Shown here: positions 7,879-16,927 of the stretch, in pieces
How positions within the stretch are numbered: the first letter of the stretch is position 1
Layout: the number at the start of each line of letters is the position of its first letter
Source: Candidatus Rokuibacteriota bacterium
Lineage (GTDB): Bacteria > Methylomirabilota > Methylomirabilia > Rokubacteriales > CSP1-6
NCBI GenBank assembly: GCA_016866775.1
Contig: VGLJ01000001.1
Span: forward strand, 124,001-188,000
DNA: 64,000 nt
Direction of reading: 5' to 3'
The notes under the pieces: model-generated
Database searches by the model: none
Seen by the model: the letters and a program-made list of their open reading frames with translations, nothing else
What the model was told of the DNA's origin: nothing
Made by a program: the position numbers and the translations under genes

Positions 7879-8802
7879 TCAGGCCCCGGCACGACGGATC
7901 CTCGGGTTGAGATAGCTGTAGAGGAGATCGACGCAGAGGTTGCCGGTGAGGTAGAGCGCGCTCAGCACGAGCACCCCCGCCTGCACGATCGGATAGTCGC
8001 GCGTGGTGATCGACTCCAGGATCAGGCGTCCGAGGCCCGGCCACGCGAACACGGTCTCGGTCACGACGGCGCCGCCGAGGAATTGCACGAACAGCATCAC
8101 CGCGAAGGTAACCACGGGAAGCAGCGCGTTCTTCAGGCCGTGCTTCCACAGCACGACCTGCTCGTGCAGCCCCTTGAGCCGCGCGAACTTGATGTAGTCG
8201 GAGCCGAGGACTTCCAGCATCGCCGAGCGCGTGAGCCGCAGGATCGCGGCGGACGTGAAGTAACCGAGCGTGAAGGCGGGGAGGATGATGTGCTCGATCC
8301 CACCGCGGCCGCCCGCCGGGAAGATGCCCAGGATCACGCCGAACAGCAGGATCAGCATCAGACCGAGCCAGAACGCCGGCATCGACTGGCCCAGCACGGC
8401 GAAGATGCGCGCCCCGCTGTCGAACGCGGTGCCCCGGCGGACCGCGGAGTACATCCCGAACGGCACGCCGATGAGGACCGAGAGCGCCATGGCGACGAAG
8501 CCGAGCTCGGCGGTCGCCGGGAGGCGCTCCCAGATGTGCTCCGTGACCGGCCGCCGCGTGAGGATCGACGTACCGAAGTCACCCAGGCAGATGTTTCGGA
8601 CGTAGATCAGGTACTGCACGGGCAACGGCCGGTCCAGCCCGAGGTGCCGCGTGAGGATCTCCTGATCGCGCTCGCTCGCGTTGACGTCGAGCAGGAGGTG
8701 GATCGGGTTCCCGGACAGGCGCGTGAGGAAGAAGACGATGCTGATGACGACCAGCATCGAGAGGAGCGTCTGCGCCAGGCGGCCCGCGAGGTAACGCGCC
8801 AT
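7879..8802 (-). CDS. Dipeptide-type ABC transporter permease (DppB-like)
   Basis: A 307-residue integral membrane protein with an N-terminal helix at about 9-29, a periplasmic domain (residues about 30-100) typical of DppB/OppB, then five transmembrane helices and the EAA-type loop near the LKNALLPVVT segment. It forms the membrane channel with the DppC-like permease. It lies four bases downstream of the substrate-binding protein gene in the operon. Confidence 0.93.
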   Translation of the reverse strand: MARYLAGRLAQTLLSMLVVISIVFFLTRLSGNPIHLLLDVNASERDQEILTRHLGLDRPLPVQYLIYVRNICLGDFGTSILTRRPVTEHIWERLPATAELGFVAMALSVLIGVPFGMYSAVRRGTAFDSGARIFAVLGQSMPAFWLGLMLILLFGVILGIFPAGGRGGIEHIILPAFTLGYFTSAAILRLTRSAMLEVLGSDYIKFARLKGLHEQVVLWKHGLKNALLPVVTFAVMLFVQFLGGAVVTETVFAWPGLGRLILESITTRDYPIVQAGVLVLSALYLTGNLCVDLLYSYLNPRIRRAGA

Positions 8803-8805
8803 GCC

Positions 8806-10395
8806 CTACTTCCTCGTCACGTACTCCCAGTTGTGGATGCCCATGTGGCCGGGAATCAGCGGCCAGTCACCGACCTTCGGGCCCACGCCGGCGATCGAGT
8901 GCGTGGCGCCGATGGCGATGCCCGGCATGTAGTCGTAGAGCCACGGCCCCATCTCCTCGCGCATGATGCGGGTCCGCTCCGCGAGGCTCGCCTCCCCGCT
9001 CAGCCGATCGATGAACTGGTCCAGCTTCGGATGCTCGACGAGCAGATGCACCGGCGCCTTCGTGTATGCGATGCGCTGGAAGAGCTCCCACGGCTCCGGG
9101 GCGATGATCGGCCCCGCGTATGCGAGCGTGACACCGGCGTACGACCGCGCCCGGAAGTCAGCCGCGAAGATGGCGCGATCGACCGGACGGCGCTTCACCT
9201 TGATCCCGATCTTCTCCCAGTAGGTGGCGACGGCCTCGCCCACGTCGGGCAGGAATCCGCGCCCGGGCCACGCGGTGAGGTTCATCGTGACCTCGAACCC
9301 GTTCGGGTAGCCGGCCTCGGCGAGCAACTTCTTCGCCTGTGCCGGGTCGTACGCGACGGGCTTCAGCAGCGCGTCCGAGATCCATGGGTCGGTCGGGTAG
9401 TAGTTCACGGTCCCGACCGCGGTTCCCACGCCTCCGAGGACGCGCTCCATGATGGCCTTCTTGTCGATGGCGAGGTTCAGCGCCATGCGCACCTTGCGCG
9501 CCTTCTCCGCATCCTGCTGCGCCCATGGCACCTTCGGGTCGTAGCTCGGCTTGGTGGGCCACTGCCCGCCGAGGATGATCCAGATGGCGGAGACGTTCGG
9601 CATCACGAGCGTCCGCATCCCGACCTTCTTCAGCTCGTCCACGTACTCGCCGCTGACCTCGACGACGTCGGCGCTGCCCGCGCGCAGCATGGCCATGCGC
9701 GTCGCGACCTCCGGAACCTTGATGAACACGAGCCGCTTGAAGTGCGGCACCGCGCGCCAGTGGTTCTCGACGGCCTCGTAGACGATGCGGTCGCCGCGCA
9801 CGTGCTCGACGAACTTCCACGGCCCGGTGCCGATCGGCAGCCGCTCCGCCGCCTGCTCGCCCGCCTCGATGTGCTTCTTCGACTGGATGTACGCCATGGA
9901 CGAGAACAGCCCGTGCGTGACGCGGTTCCCGAACGTCACGAACGGACGCTCGAACCGGATGGTGATCGTGTGTGGGTTCTCGACCTCCATGCTCTTGATC
10001 TGCCGGAACTCCGGCGCCAGGGAGTTCGCCGAGCCTTCCTTGGCCATCAGGCTGAAGGTGTAGCGCACGTCCTCGGCGGTGAACTCCGCCCCGTTGTGGA
10101 ACTTGACGCCCTTGCGCAGCTGGAACCGCCACGTCTTGCCGCCGTCCGACACCTGCCACTTCTCGGCGAGCATCGGGATGAGGTTGCCCTTCGCGTCCCT
10201 GTTGAGCAGGTTCTCCAACAGCGGCTTCAGCACGACGTCTTCGGCGCCGACGTACAGATTCGGCAGCCACCGTTCATTCCCGAACGTGGCGACCGCGACG
10301 GTCAATGTCCCTTCGGGCTTCGCCTCGGCCACGCCGCCGAGGGCCACGCCGAAAAGCAAGGTCGCGATGAGAGCGATCGAGAGCTGACGCGGCAT
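8806..10395 (-). CDS. ABC transporter substrate-binding protein, SBP family 5
   Basis: A periplasmic extracytoplasmic binding protein of 529 residues (peptide/nickel family 5), with signal peptide MPRQLSIALIATLLFGVALGG. The family-5 hallmark KGVKFHNGAEFTAEDV segment and an RVKMALNLAIDKKAI-like element are present. A strong GGAGGAGAGGT ribosome site precedes the ATG at 10395. It delivers substrate to the DppB/DppC channel encoded downstream. A highly similar but broken paralogue lies immediately upstream, so this is likely the working copy. Confidence 0.93.
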   Translation of the reverse strand: MPRQLSIALIATLLFGVALGGVAEAKPEGTLTVAVATFGNERWLPNLYVGAEDVVLKPLLENLLNRDAKGNLIPMLAEKWQVSDGGKTWRFQLRKGVKFHNGAEFTAEDVRYTFSLMAKEGSANSLAPEFRQIKSMEVENPHTITIRFERPFVTFGNRVTHGLFSSMAYIQSKKHIEAGEQAAERLPIGTGPWKFVEHVRGDRIVYEAVENHWRAVPHFKRLVFIKVPEVATRMAMLRAGSADVVEVSGEYVDELKKVGMRTLVMPNVSAIWIILGGQWPTKPSYDPKVPWAQQDAEKARKVRMALNLAIDKKAIMERVLGGVGTAVGTVNYYPTDPWISDALLKPVAYDPAQAKKLLAEAGYPNGFEVTMNLTAWPGRGFLPDVGEAVATYWEKIGIKVKRRPVDRAIFAADFRARSYAGVTLAYAGPIIAPEPWELFQRIAYTKAPVHLLVEHPKLDQFIDRLSGEASLAERTRIMREEMGPWLYDYMPGIAIGATHSIAGVGPKVGDWPLIPGHMGIHNWEYVTRK

Positions 10396-10423
10396 ACCTC
10401 TCCTCCGTTGTGCGCTCGGCAAG

Positions 10424-12015
10424 CTATTTTCTCGTCACGTGTTCCCAGTTGTGGAATCCCATGTGGCCCGGAATCAGCGGCCAGTCACCGACTTTCGGCC
10501 CCACGCCCGCGATGGCGTGCGCGGCGCCGATGGCCACGCCCGGGATGTACTCGTGCAGCCAGGGCCCCATCTCGTCGCGCATGATGCGCACGCGCTCCTG
10601 ATAGTTCGGCTGCGTCGCGAGACGGTCGATGAACTCGTCGAGCTTCGGATGCTCCATGAAGAGGTTCAGCGCGGCCTTGGTGTATCCGCCGCGGATCATG
10701 ATCTCCCAGGGCTCGGGGCCGACGAGCGGCGCCGCGTACGCCAGCGTCACGCCCGAGTACGCGCGCGCCCGGAAGTCCGCCGAGAACACCGCGCGGTCCA
10801 GCGGACGACGCTTGACCTTGATGCCGACCTTCTCCCAGTACGTCGCGACGGCTTCGCCGACGTCGGGGAGGTAGCCGCGTCCGGGCCACGCCGTGAGGTT
10901 CATCGTGAGCTCGAAGCCGTTCGGATAGCCGGCCTCTGCGAGCAGCTTCTTCGCCTGCGCGGGATCGTACGGATAGGGCTTCTTCAGCGCGTCCGAGGCC
11001 CACGGATCGGTCGGATACGAGAGCCACGACCCGACGACGGTACCGAGACCGCCGAGGACGCGCTGCATGATCGCCTGCTTGTCCACGGCGAGGTTGAGCG
11101 CGAGCCGCACCTTGCGCGCCTTCTCGGCGTCGGGCTGCGCCCACGGCACCTTCGGGTCGTACGTGGGCTTCGACGGCCACTGGCCGCCGAGGATGATGTA
11201 GACCCACGACACGTTCGGCATGAGGAGCATCCGCATGCCGACCTTCTTCAGCTCGTCCGCGTACTCGCCGCTGACCTCGATCACGTCGACGCTGCCCGCC
11301 CGGAGCATGGCGAGCCGCGTGGCCGGCTCGGGGACCTTGAGGAACACGAGGCGCTTCCAGTGCGGCGTCGCGCGCCAGTGATTGTCCACCGCCTCGTAGA
11401 CGATCCGGTCGCCGCGCACGTGCTCCACGAACTTGTAGGGCCCGGTCGCCACCGGATTCCGCTCGGCGCCCTGCTCCCCGGCGGACTCCAGGTGCTTCTT
11501 CGAGTGGATGAACGCCACGGACGCGACCAGGCCCTCGGTCACCTTGTTGCCGAAGGCCACGGCAGGCTTGTCGAAGCGCACCGTCAGCGTGTGCGGGTTC
11601 TCGACTTCGATGCTCTCGATCGCGCGGAACTCCGGCGCCAGCGAGCTGGCCGAGCCTTCCTTCGCGACGAGCGCGAACGTGTACCGCACGTCTTCGGCGG
11701 TGAGCTCGGTCCCGTTGTGGAACTTGACGCCTTTGCGCAGATGGAACCGCCACGTCTTGCCACCGTCCAGGACCTGCCACTTCTCCGCGAACATGGGCGA
11801 CAGCTCACCGGTCTTGAGGTCGCGCGACAATAAATTCTCGCCCCATGAGGACCACGTCCTCGGCGCCCGGCGTCAGGTTCGGGAGCCAGCGCTCGTTGCC
11901 GAACGTGGCCACGGCCACCGTCTACGTCCCCTGCGGAGCCGCCGCTGCCGGCATCGGGCCGTCTCCGAGAACGAGCGCCGCCGCGAGCGTCACGATCAGT
12001 GCCAGTCGAAGCATC
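10424..12015 (-). pseudogene. Decayed paralogue of the family-5 substrate-binding protein
   Basis: The segment aligns along its full length with the intact binding protein downstream. A start with signal peptide (ATG at 12015 after an AGGAGG site) reads normally for 31 codons, then hits an in-frame TAG where the paralogue has Leu in GTLTVAVATFG. About 35 codons later roughly five bases are missing compared with the paralogue before ENLLSRD, shifting the frame. From about 11830 the rest (468 codons) is open and well conserved. Two independent lesions argue against a single sequencing error. A TTG near 11830 could give a signal-less product, unlikely to function. Confidence 0.8.
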
Positions 12016-12153
12016 ATTCGCTGTCCTCCTGAAACGGGAGGCAACGCACGTCGTTCGCGATCGACCTGACAACGAGAGACACCTGTTTAGGGCGGCTTAT
12101 CCTACTCCAAGCCGTCGCGGGAGCGAAGAGTCGGGGAGGACGCGGTGCGGCAG

Positions 12154-12621
12154 TTACGCGGTCACCCGGCGCTTCGCGAGCTCCGCGTCGAGGTTCAACG
12201 CCCGCGTGCCCACGGGAGTGCCGCCGGGCACGGTCCAGAAGAGCTCGAACTCGAGGCCGTCGGGGTCCTTCGCGTAGAGCGAGAGGCTCGTGCCGTGATC
12301 CGACTGGCCGACGAGCGAGCCGGCGTCGATCAGCCGTTGTCGCGCACGCGCGAGATCCGTGAGCTCGCCGACCTCCCATGCGGAGTGGTACATGCGCGCG
12401 ACGTGCTCCGCCGGCGGCTGGATCCCCGGCTGCTCGAACAGGCCGAGGTGATGATCGTCCACCGTCCCCGGAATGATGAGGAACGCGGCGTTCGGATACC
12501 GGCGCTGCACCTCGAAGCCGAGCACGTCGCAGTAGAAGCGCACGCTGCGCTCCACGTTCGAGACCCAGAGCACGAGGTGTTGCAGCCGCTTGAGGCCGAA
12601 GCTCGTGGCAGCCGTCGTCAT
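12154..12621 (-). CDS. VOC/glyoxalase family protein
   Basis: A 155-residue vicinal-oxygen-chelate protein with paired beta-alpha-beta modules. Candidate metal ligands are the His of LQHLVLWV, the His of MYHSAWEV and the Glu of GLEFELFW. Members include extradiol dioxygenases, glyoxalase I and fosfomycin-resistance enzymes; the exact substrate is not evident. The ATG overlaps the stop of the Lin0512 gene as ATGA, placing it last in an operon with a CoA-transferase and an acyl-CoA dehydrogenase, which suggests a catabolic role. Confidence 0.85.
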   Translation of the reverse strand: MTTAATSFGLKRLQHLVLWVSNVERSVRFYCDVLGFEVQRRYPNAAFLIIPGTVDDHHLGLFEQPGIQPPAEHVARMYHSAWEVGELTDLARARQRLIDAGSLVGQSDHGTSLSLYAKDPDGLEFELFWTVPGGTPVGTRALNLDAELAKRRVTA

Positions 12622-12953
12622 CGCACCGCCGGCTCTTCGATGCTGACGATGATGGACGCGCACGCCATCAGCGTGTCGTGACCCGGGACACGCAGGCCAC
12701 CCGGCACCGCGCGCACCGCCACCTCGCCGTGCGGCAATTCCTTCTTCACGATCTCGGTGTCCACTTTCACATCCGCCGGGATCCCGATGGTGACGTCGAC
12801 GAGCATCTTGCCGCCGCGCTCGCGCACGTCGCGAAAGAGCGGAAGGCTCGAGTGCCGGATCGCGTCGGACACCGCGCGGCACGCGGCCTTCGTGCCGTCG
12901 AGACCGTGAACGTCGACTCCCATGCCGAACTCGAGAACGACGGGCTTCGCCAC
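12618..12953 (-). CDS. Lin0512 family protein
   Basis: A 111-residue protein matching the conserved Lin0512 family pattern: VVLEFGMGVDVHGLDGTKAA near the start and VDVTIGIPA in the middle. The biochemical role of the family is not established. It sits between the CoA-transferase and the VOC gene with tight spacing (24 bases after the former, 4-base overlap with the latter), so it is probably co-expressed with them. Confidence 0.8.
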   Translation of the reverse strand: MAKPVVLEFGMGVDVHGLDGTKAACRAVSDAIRHSSLPLFRDVRERGGKMLVDVTIGIPADVKVDTEIVKKELPHGEVAVRAVPGGLRVPGHDTLMACASIIVSIEEPAVR

Positions 12954-12976
12954 GCGCGCCTCCTTGTATCGAGCTT

Positions 12977-14125
12977 CTAATCCGGCCAGCGGCCCTTCGC
13001 GGCCTTCACCTCGTGGTCGTGCTCGCCGATCTTCTTCGGCGGCGCGCGTCGGATCCCCGGGCGCTCTCCGTCGAACGACAGCGGCAGCGCGATCACGGTG
13101 AGATCGTCCTCACCGGGGACCGGCTGCACGATCCCGAGCGCCTGCGCCTGCGGATGCGCGGCCGCTTCGGGCAGCGCGTTGATCGGCCCGCACGGCACGC
13201 CTTCCGCTTCCAGCGCGTCGATCCACTCGCCCTTGGTGCGGGTGGCGATGATCGCGGCGATCGCGCCGATCAGCTCGTCCTTGTGCGCGACGCGCGCGCC
13301 GTTCGTCGCGTAGCGCGGGTCCTGGACCCACTCCGGATGGCCGACCACCTTCGCGAGCTTCGCGAAGAGCCGGTCGTTGCCCGCCGCGATGATCATCGGT
13401 CCCGTCGCGGACTCGAACGCCTCGAACGGCACCACGCGATTGCTGCCGGTGCGATGGCGCTCGGGCATCTGGCCGGACGATTGATAGCTCACGTGGAAGC
13501 CCTTCATCCACGCGAGCCCGGTCTCGAACAGCGAGGCGTCGACGACGCAGCCCTTGCCCGTGGCCGCGCGATGCACGAGGCCCGCGAGCGCGCCGATCGC
13601 CGTCCACATGCCGGTGCCGTAGTCGAGGATCGACGTGCCGACGCGCGTCGGCGGATCGCCTTCGCCGCCGTTCATCATCATCAGCCCGGAGAACGCCTGG
13701 AGCAGCGGCTCGTAGCCGGGCTTCAGCTTCAGCGGCCCCGTGCGGCCGAACGCCCACACCGAGCAGTAGACGAGCTTCGGGTAGCGCTTCGTCAGCGTCT
13801 CGGCCCCGAGGCCCAGCGCGTCGAGCGAGCCCGGGCGCATGTTCTGGACGAGCACGTCGGCCTCGCCGATCAGCGCGATCAGCTCGGCGACGGCGTCCTT
13901 GTCCTTCAGATCGACGGTGATCGAGCGCTTGTTCGCGTTGACGGCGAGGAAGCCGGGCGACGTCCCCTTCCAGAACGGCGGACCCCAGCCGCGCGCGTCG
14001 TCGCCTTCCGGGCGCTCGACCTTGAGGACGTCGGCGCCCATGTGCGCGAGGATCTCGCCCGCGACGGGCCCCGCGAGGTTGGCGCCGAGCTCGATCACGC
14101 GAATGCCCTCGAGCATGAGACTCAT
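12977..14125 (-). CDS. CaiB/BaiF (class III) CoA-transferase
   Basis: A 382-residue class III CoA-transferase, with the N-terminal GIRVIELGANLAGP Rossmann segment and the expected catalytic Asp in the TSILDYGTG region. It transfers CoA between acyl-CoA and carboxylic acids such as carnitine, bile acids or formate. The ATG overlaps the stop of the acyl-CoA dehydrogenase gene as ATGA, which suggests the pair activates and oxidises the same acid. The acid itself is unknown. Confidence 0.92.
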   Translation of the reverse strand: MSLMLEGIRVIELGANLAGPVAGEILAHMGADVLKVERPEGDDARGWGPPFWKGTSPGFLAVNANKRSITVDLKDKDAVAELIALIGEADVLVQNMRPGSLDALGLGAETLTKRYPKLVYCSVWAFGRTGPLKLKPGYEPLLQAFSGLMMMNGGEGDPPTRVGTSILDYGTGMWTAIGALAGLVHRAATGKGCVVDASLFETGLAWMKGFHVSYQSSGQMPERHRTGSNRVVPFEAFESATGPMIIAAGNDRLFAKLAKVVGHPEWVQDPRYATNGARVAHKDELIGAIAAIIATRTKGEWIDALEAEGVPCGPINALPEAAAHPQAQALGIVQPVPGEDDLTVIALPLSFDGERPGIRRAPPKKIGEHDHEVKAAKGRWPD

Positions 14126-15282
14126 CGGAACAGCTGCCGCGCGATGACCATGCGATGCACCTCCGAGGGCCCCTCGCCGATCCGGCGCACGCGGGCCTCG
14201 CGATACCAGCGTTCCAGCGGGAACTCCTTCGAGACGCCGTAGCCGCCGTGGATCTGCACGGCCGCGTCCACCACGCGGCCGAGGACTTCGCTCGAGTAGA
14301 GCTTGGCGATCGACGCTTCCACGCGCGCGTCCTCGCCCCGGTCGGCCTTCCACGCGCCTTCCCAGATCAGCCAGCGGCACGCGCGGATCTCGACCTCCGC
14401 GTCGGCCAGCATCCATTGGATGGCCTGGCGCTGGGAGAGCTTCTGGCCGAACGTCTCGCGCTGCTTGGCGTGCTCGATGGCCATCCGGTGCGCGGCGACC
14501 GCGACGCCGAGGTTGCACGCGGAGTACGGAAACCGGTTCTTCACGAGCAGGTCGAACGCGAGGTCCAGGCCCTGCCCTTCCTTGCCGATCAGGTTCTCCT
14601 CGGGGATCCGGCAGTCTTCGAAGACGACGTCGTTCGGGATCGCCGCGGTGCGGATCGTCTTGATGTTCGTCGCCGTGAACCCGGGCGTGCCGCGCTCGAC
14701 GATGAAGCACGAAATCCCCGCGCGGCCCTTCTCCTTGTTGGTGCGCGCGAAGACGACGCCCCACGGCCCGGTGTCCGCGCGCGAGATGAAGACCTTGCGG
14801 CCGTTCAGGACCCAGTGGCCGTCCTTCTTCTCCCCGCGCGTCTGGATCGCGCCGGCCGGATCGGAGCCTCCGGAGGGCTCGGTGATCGCGAAAAACGTCT
14901 CGTAGCCCTGCTCCACCGCCGGCGCCGCGTACTTCTCGATCTGCTCCTTCGTCCCCGCCCAGATCGGGTGCGGCGGGATGCGCCCGAACACGCCCGCCCC
15001 GGGCACGTAGAGGCCCATCCGGTGCTGCGACATCTCCTCGTAGAGCACGCACTGGCTGAAGACGTCGAGCCCGGCGCCGCCGTACTCGACGGGCGCCCCG
15101 AGCGCCCACAGCCCCGCCGCCTTCGTCTTCGCCGACAGGCGCTTGAAGTGCTCCTCGGGCAGCTCCTGCGTGTCGGGATCGAGCGTCTGCTCGAGCGGGA
15201 TGATCTCGTCGCGCACGAAGCGCCGCACCTGCTCGCGCAGGAGCTTCAGCTCGTCGGGCATCGTGTAGCCGGGGAACGTCAT
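14122..15282 (-). CDS. Acyl-CoA dehydrogenase
   Basis: A 386-residue FAD enzyme with the ITEPSGGSDPAG flavin-binding signature in the middle and the second signature near the C-terminus (IHGGYGVSKEFPLERWYREARV). The Glu of IGEGPSEVHR is in place for the catalytic base. It introduces a 2,3 double bond into an acyl-CoA. It begins the minus-strand operon with CoA-transferase, Lin0512 and VOC genes. A GGAG site precedes the ATG, and a TATGAT -10-like hexamer lies at 15313-15318 on the minus strand. Confidence 0.93.
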   Translation of the reverse strand: MTFPGYTMPDELKLLREQVRRFVRDEIIPLEQTLDPDTQELPEEHFKRLSAKTKAAGLWALGAPVEYGGAGLDVFSQCVLYEEMSQHRMGLYVPGAGVFGRIPPHPIWAGTKEQIEKYAAPAVEQGYETFFAITEPSGGSDPAGAIQTRGEKKDGHWVLNGRKVFISRADTGPWGVVFARTNKEKGRAGISCFIVERGTPGFTATNIKTIRTAAIPNDVVFEDCRIPEENLIGKEGQGLDLAFDLLVKNRFPYSACNLGVAVAAHRMAIEHAKQRETFGQKLSQRQAIQWMLADAEVEIRACRWLIWEGAWKADRGEDARVEASIAKLYSSEVLGRVVDAAVQIHGGYGVSKEFPLERWYREARVRRIGEGPSEVHRMVIARQLFR

Positions 15283-15322
15283 GATGCGCTCCGGAACGTC
15301 GGGATGGCCGCGATCATATCAG

Positions 15323-15350
15323 TTGACAAGCACATTTATCGGCCTAGGCT
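15323..15350 (+). promoter_or_regulatory. Sigma-70-like promoter for the Tat amidohydrolase
   Basis: TTGACA at 15323-15328 and TAGGCT at 15345-15350 are spaced by 16 bases in an AT-richer gap of about 100 bases. The predicted transcript starts near 15357 and has a GGAGGG site before the ATG. A TATGAT hexamer on the opposite strand overlaps this gap, so the divergent acyl-CoA dehydrogenase operon probably starts here too. Confidence 0.6.
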
Positions 15351-15381
15351 CGTGGCATCTCCTCACCGATGGAGGGCTGCC

Positions 15382-16884
15382 ATGCCGCACTTCCTCAGCC
15401 GCCGTGAGCTGCAACGGGTCGCCCCCGCGGAGACCGTCACCCCGAGATCGCCGATCCCGACCCAGATCGTGTCGAACGGCGAGTACAACCCGCCGCCCCA
15501 GACGCGGGAGCAACGGCGGGTGGAGACGCGCATCGATGCGCTTGCCGCCGCGCTCAGCCGGCGGCACGGCATGAGCCGGCGCCGGTTCCTCGCGAGCAGC
15601 GCGGGCATGGCCGCCGCGTTCCTCGCCATGAACGACGTGTTCGGGCCCGTCTTCGACGTGAGCCGCGCCGAAGCGCAGACGCCGGGCGCCGCCGACGCGC
15701 GGGCGAGCGCGCTGGCCGGGCAGTTCATCTTCGACGACCAGACGCACTTCGTGCGCGACGACTTCAAGCACGAGGCGCTCCTCGGCCTCGCCCAGTACGC
15801 CAAGCAGCACTGGAACCCCGCGCTGGCCGGCGAGAAGAATCTCGCGCGCTACAAGTTCGAGAACTACGTGAAGGAGATCTTCGTCGACAGCGACACGAAG
15901 GTCGCGCTGCTCTCGGGCGCGCCGTTCGACGACCCCACCTGGGACCTCCTCACCAACGACCAGATCGCCGCGGCGCGCACGGCCATCAACCGCATCGCCG
16001 GATCCCGGCGCCTGCTCGCGCACGCCGTGTTCACGCCGAAGAAGGCGGGATGGATGGACGAGGTCGATCGCTGCATCGCGAGCGTCAAGCCCGACAGCTG
16101 GAAGGGCTACACGGTCGGCGACCCCCTCTCGCCGTCGAAGCTGGGGACGTACTGGCGGCTCGACGACGACAAGGTGATGTATCCCTTCTACGAGAAGATC
16201 GCGAAGGCCGGGATCACCACCGTGTGCATCCACAAGGGCCTGCTTCCCGCGGACTACGAGAAGTCCTGGCCGAACGTGTGGGAGTACAACACTGTGTGGG
16301 ACGTCGGGAAGGCGGCGAAGGACTGGCCGCAGATCAACTTCGTGATCTACCACTCCGCCTTGCGGATGTTCCTCGAGTCGCCGGACGCCATGGTGAAAGA
16401 GTTCGACCAGACCGGCCGCATCAAGTGGGCGACGGAGCTGGCCGAGATCCCGTCCAAGTTCGGCGTCAGCAACGTGTACGGCGAGATCGGCACGTCGTTC
16501 GCGACGTGCGCGGTCGCAAGTCCGCGGCTCGCGGCGGCGCTCATGGGCACGCTCGTGCGCGGCCTCGGCGCCGACCACGTGGTGTGGGGCAGCGACTCGG
16601 TCTGGTACGGCTCGCCGCAGTGGCAGATCGAGGCGCTGCGGCGCCTCGAGATTCCGGAGGACATGCGGCGCGCGCACGGCTTCGCGCCGCTCGGGCCCGC
16701 CGACGGTCTCGTGAAAAACGCGATCTTCGGCGCGAACTCCTCGCGCCTGTACAACGTGTCCGTCCGATCGGCCCACGCGCCGATTCCGGCCGACCGGATC
16801 ACGGCGATCGCCCAGGAGTACCGGGCCAACGGCGGCCTGCGCAGCAACACGCGCTACGGCTACGTCCATCGCCCGCACGCGTAG
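15382..16884 (+). CDS. Tat-exported amidohydrolase family protein
   Basis: A 500-residue amidohydrolase-2 protein with an unusual 64-residue N-terminal extension before a twin-arginine signal (S65-R-R-R-F-L70) and a hydrophobic stretch at about 71-85, ending near a SRAEAQT cleavage region. The barrel holds DDQTHF, VCIHKGL, IYHSAL and HVVWGSDSVW elements, giving the metal His and Asp ligands. It probably acts in the periplasm on a small carboxylic or aromatic substrate. The GGAGGG site before the ATG fixes the start. It is divergent from the acyl-CoA dehydrogenase operon. Confidence 0.85.
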   Translation: MPHFLSRRELQRVAPAETVTPRSPIPTQIVSNGEYNPPPQTREQRRVETRIDALAAALSRRHGMSRRRFLASSAGMAAAFLAMNDVFGPVFDVSRAEAQTPGAADARASALAGQFIFDDQTHFVRDDFKHEALLGLAQYAKQHWNPALAGEKNLARYKFENYVKEIFVDSDTKVALLSGAPFDDPTWDLLTNDQIAAARTAINRIAGSRRLLAHAVFTPKKAGWMDEVDRCIASVKPDSWKGYTVGDPLSPSKLGTYWRLDDDKVMYPFYEKIAKAGITTVCIHKGLLPADYEKSWPNVWEYNTVWDVGKAAKDWPQINFVIYHSALRMFLESPDAMVKEFDQTGRIKWATELAEIPSKFGVSNVYGEIGTSFATCAVASPRLAAALMGTLVRGLGADHVVWGSDSVWYGSPQWQIEALRRLEIPEDMRRAHGFAPLGPADGLVKNAIFGANSSRLYNVSVRSAHAPIPADRITAIAQEYRANGGLRSNTRYGYVHRPHA

Positions 16885-16927
16885 TTGACAGGCCATGGGC
16901 CGTCACCTAAGGTGGCGGCCCATGGCC
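16885..16927 (+). promoter_or_regulatory. Promoter and long hairpin covering the crotonase start codon
   Basis: TTGACA (16885-16890) overlaps the previous stop codon region and is 17 bases from TAAGGT (16908-16913). Between and around them lies a perfect 12-base inverted repeat, GGCCATGGGCCG at 16891-16902 and its complement at 16916-16927, with an inner CACC/GGTG pair. The right arm contains the ATG of the next gene at 16922. The element could act as a terminator for the gene before it, an operator at the promoter, or a structure hiding the start codon. Confidence 0.6.
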
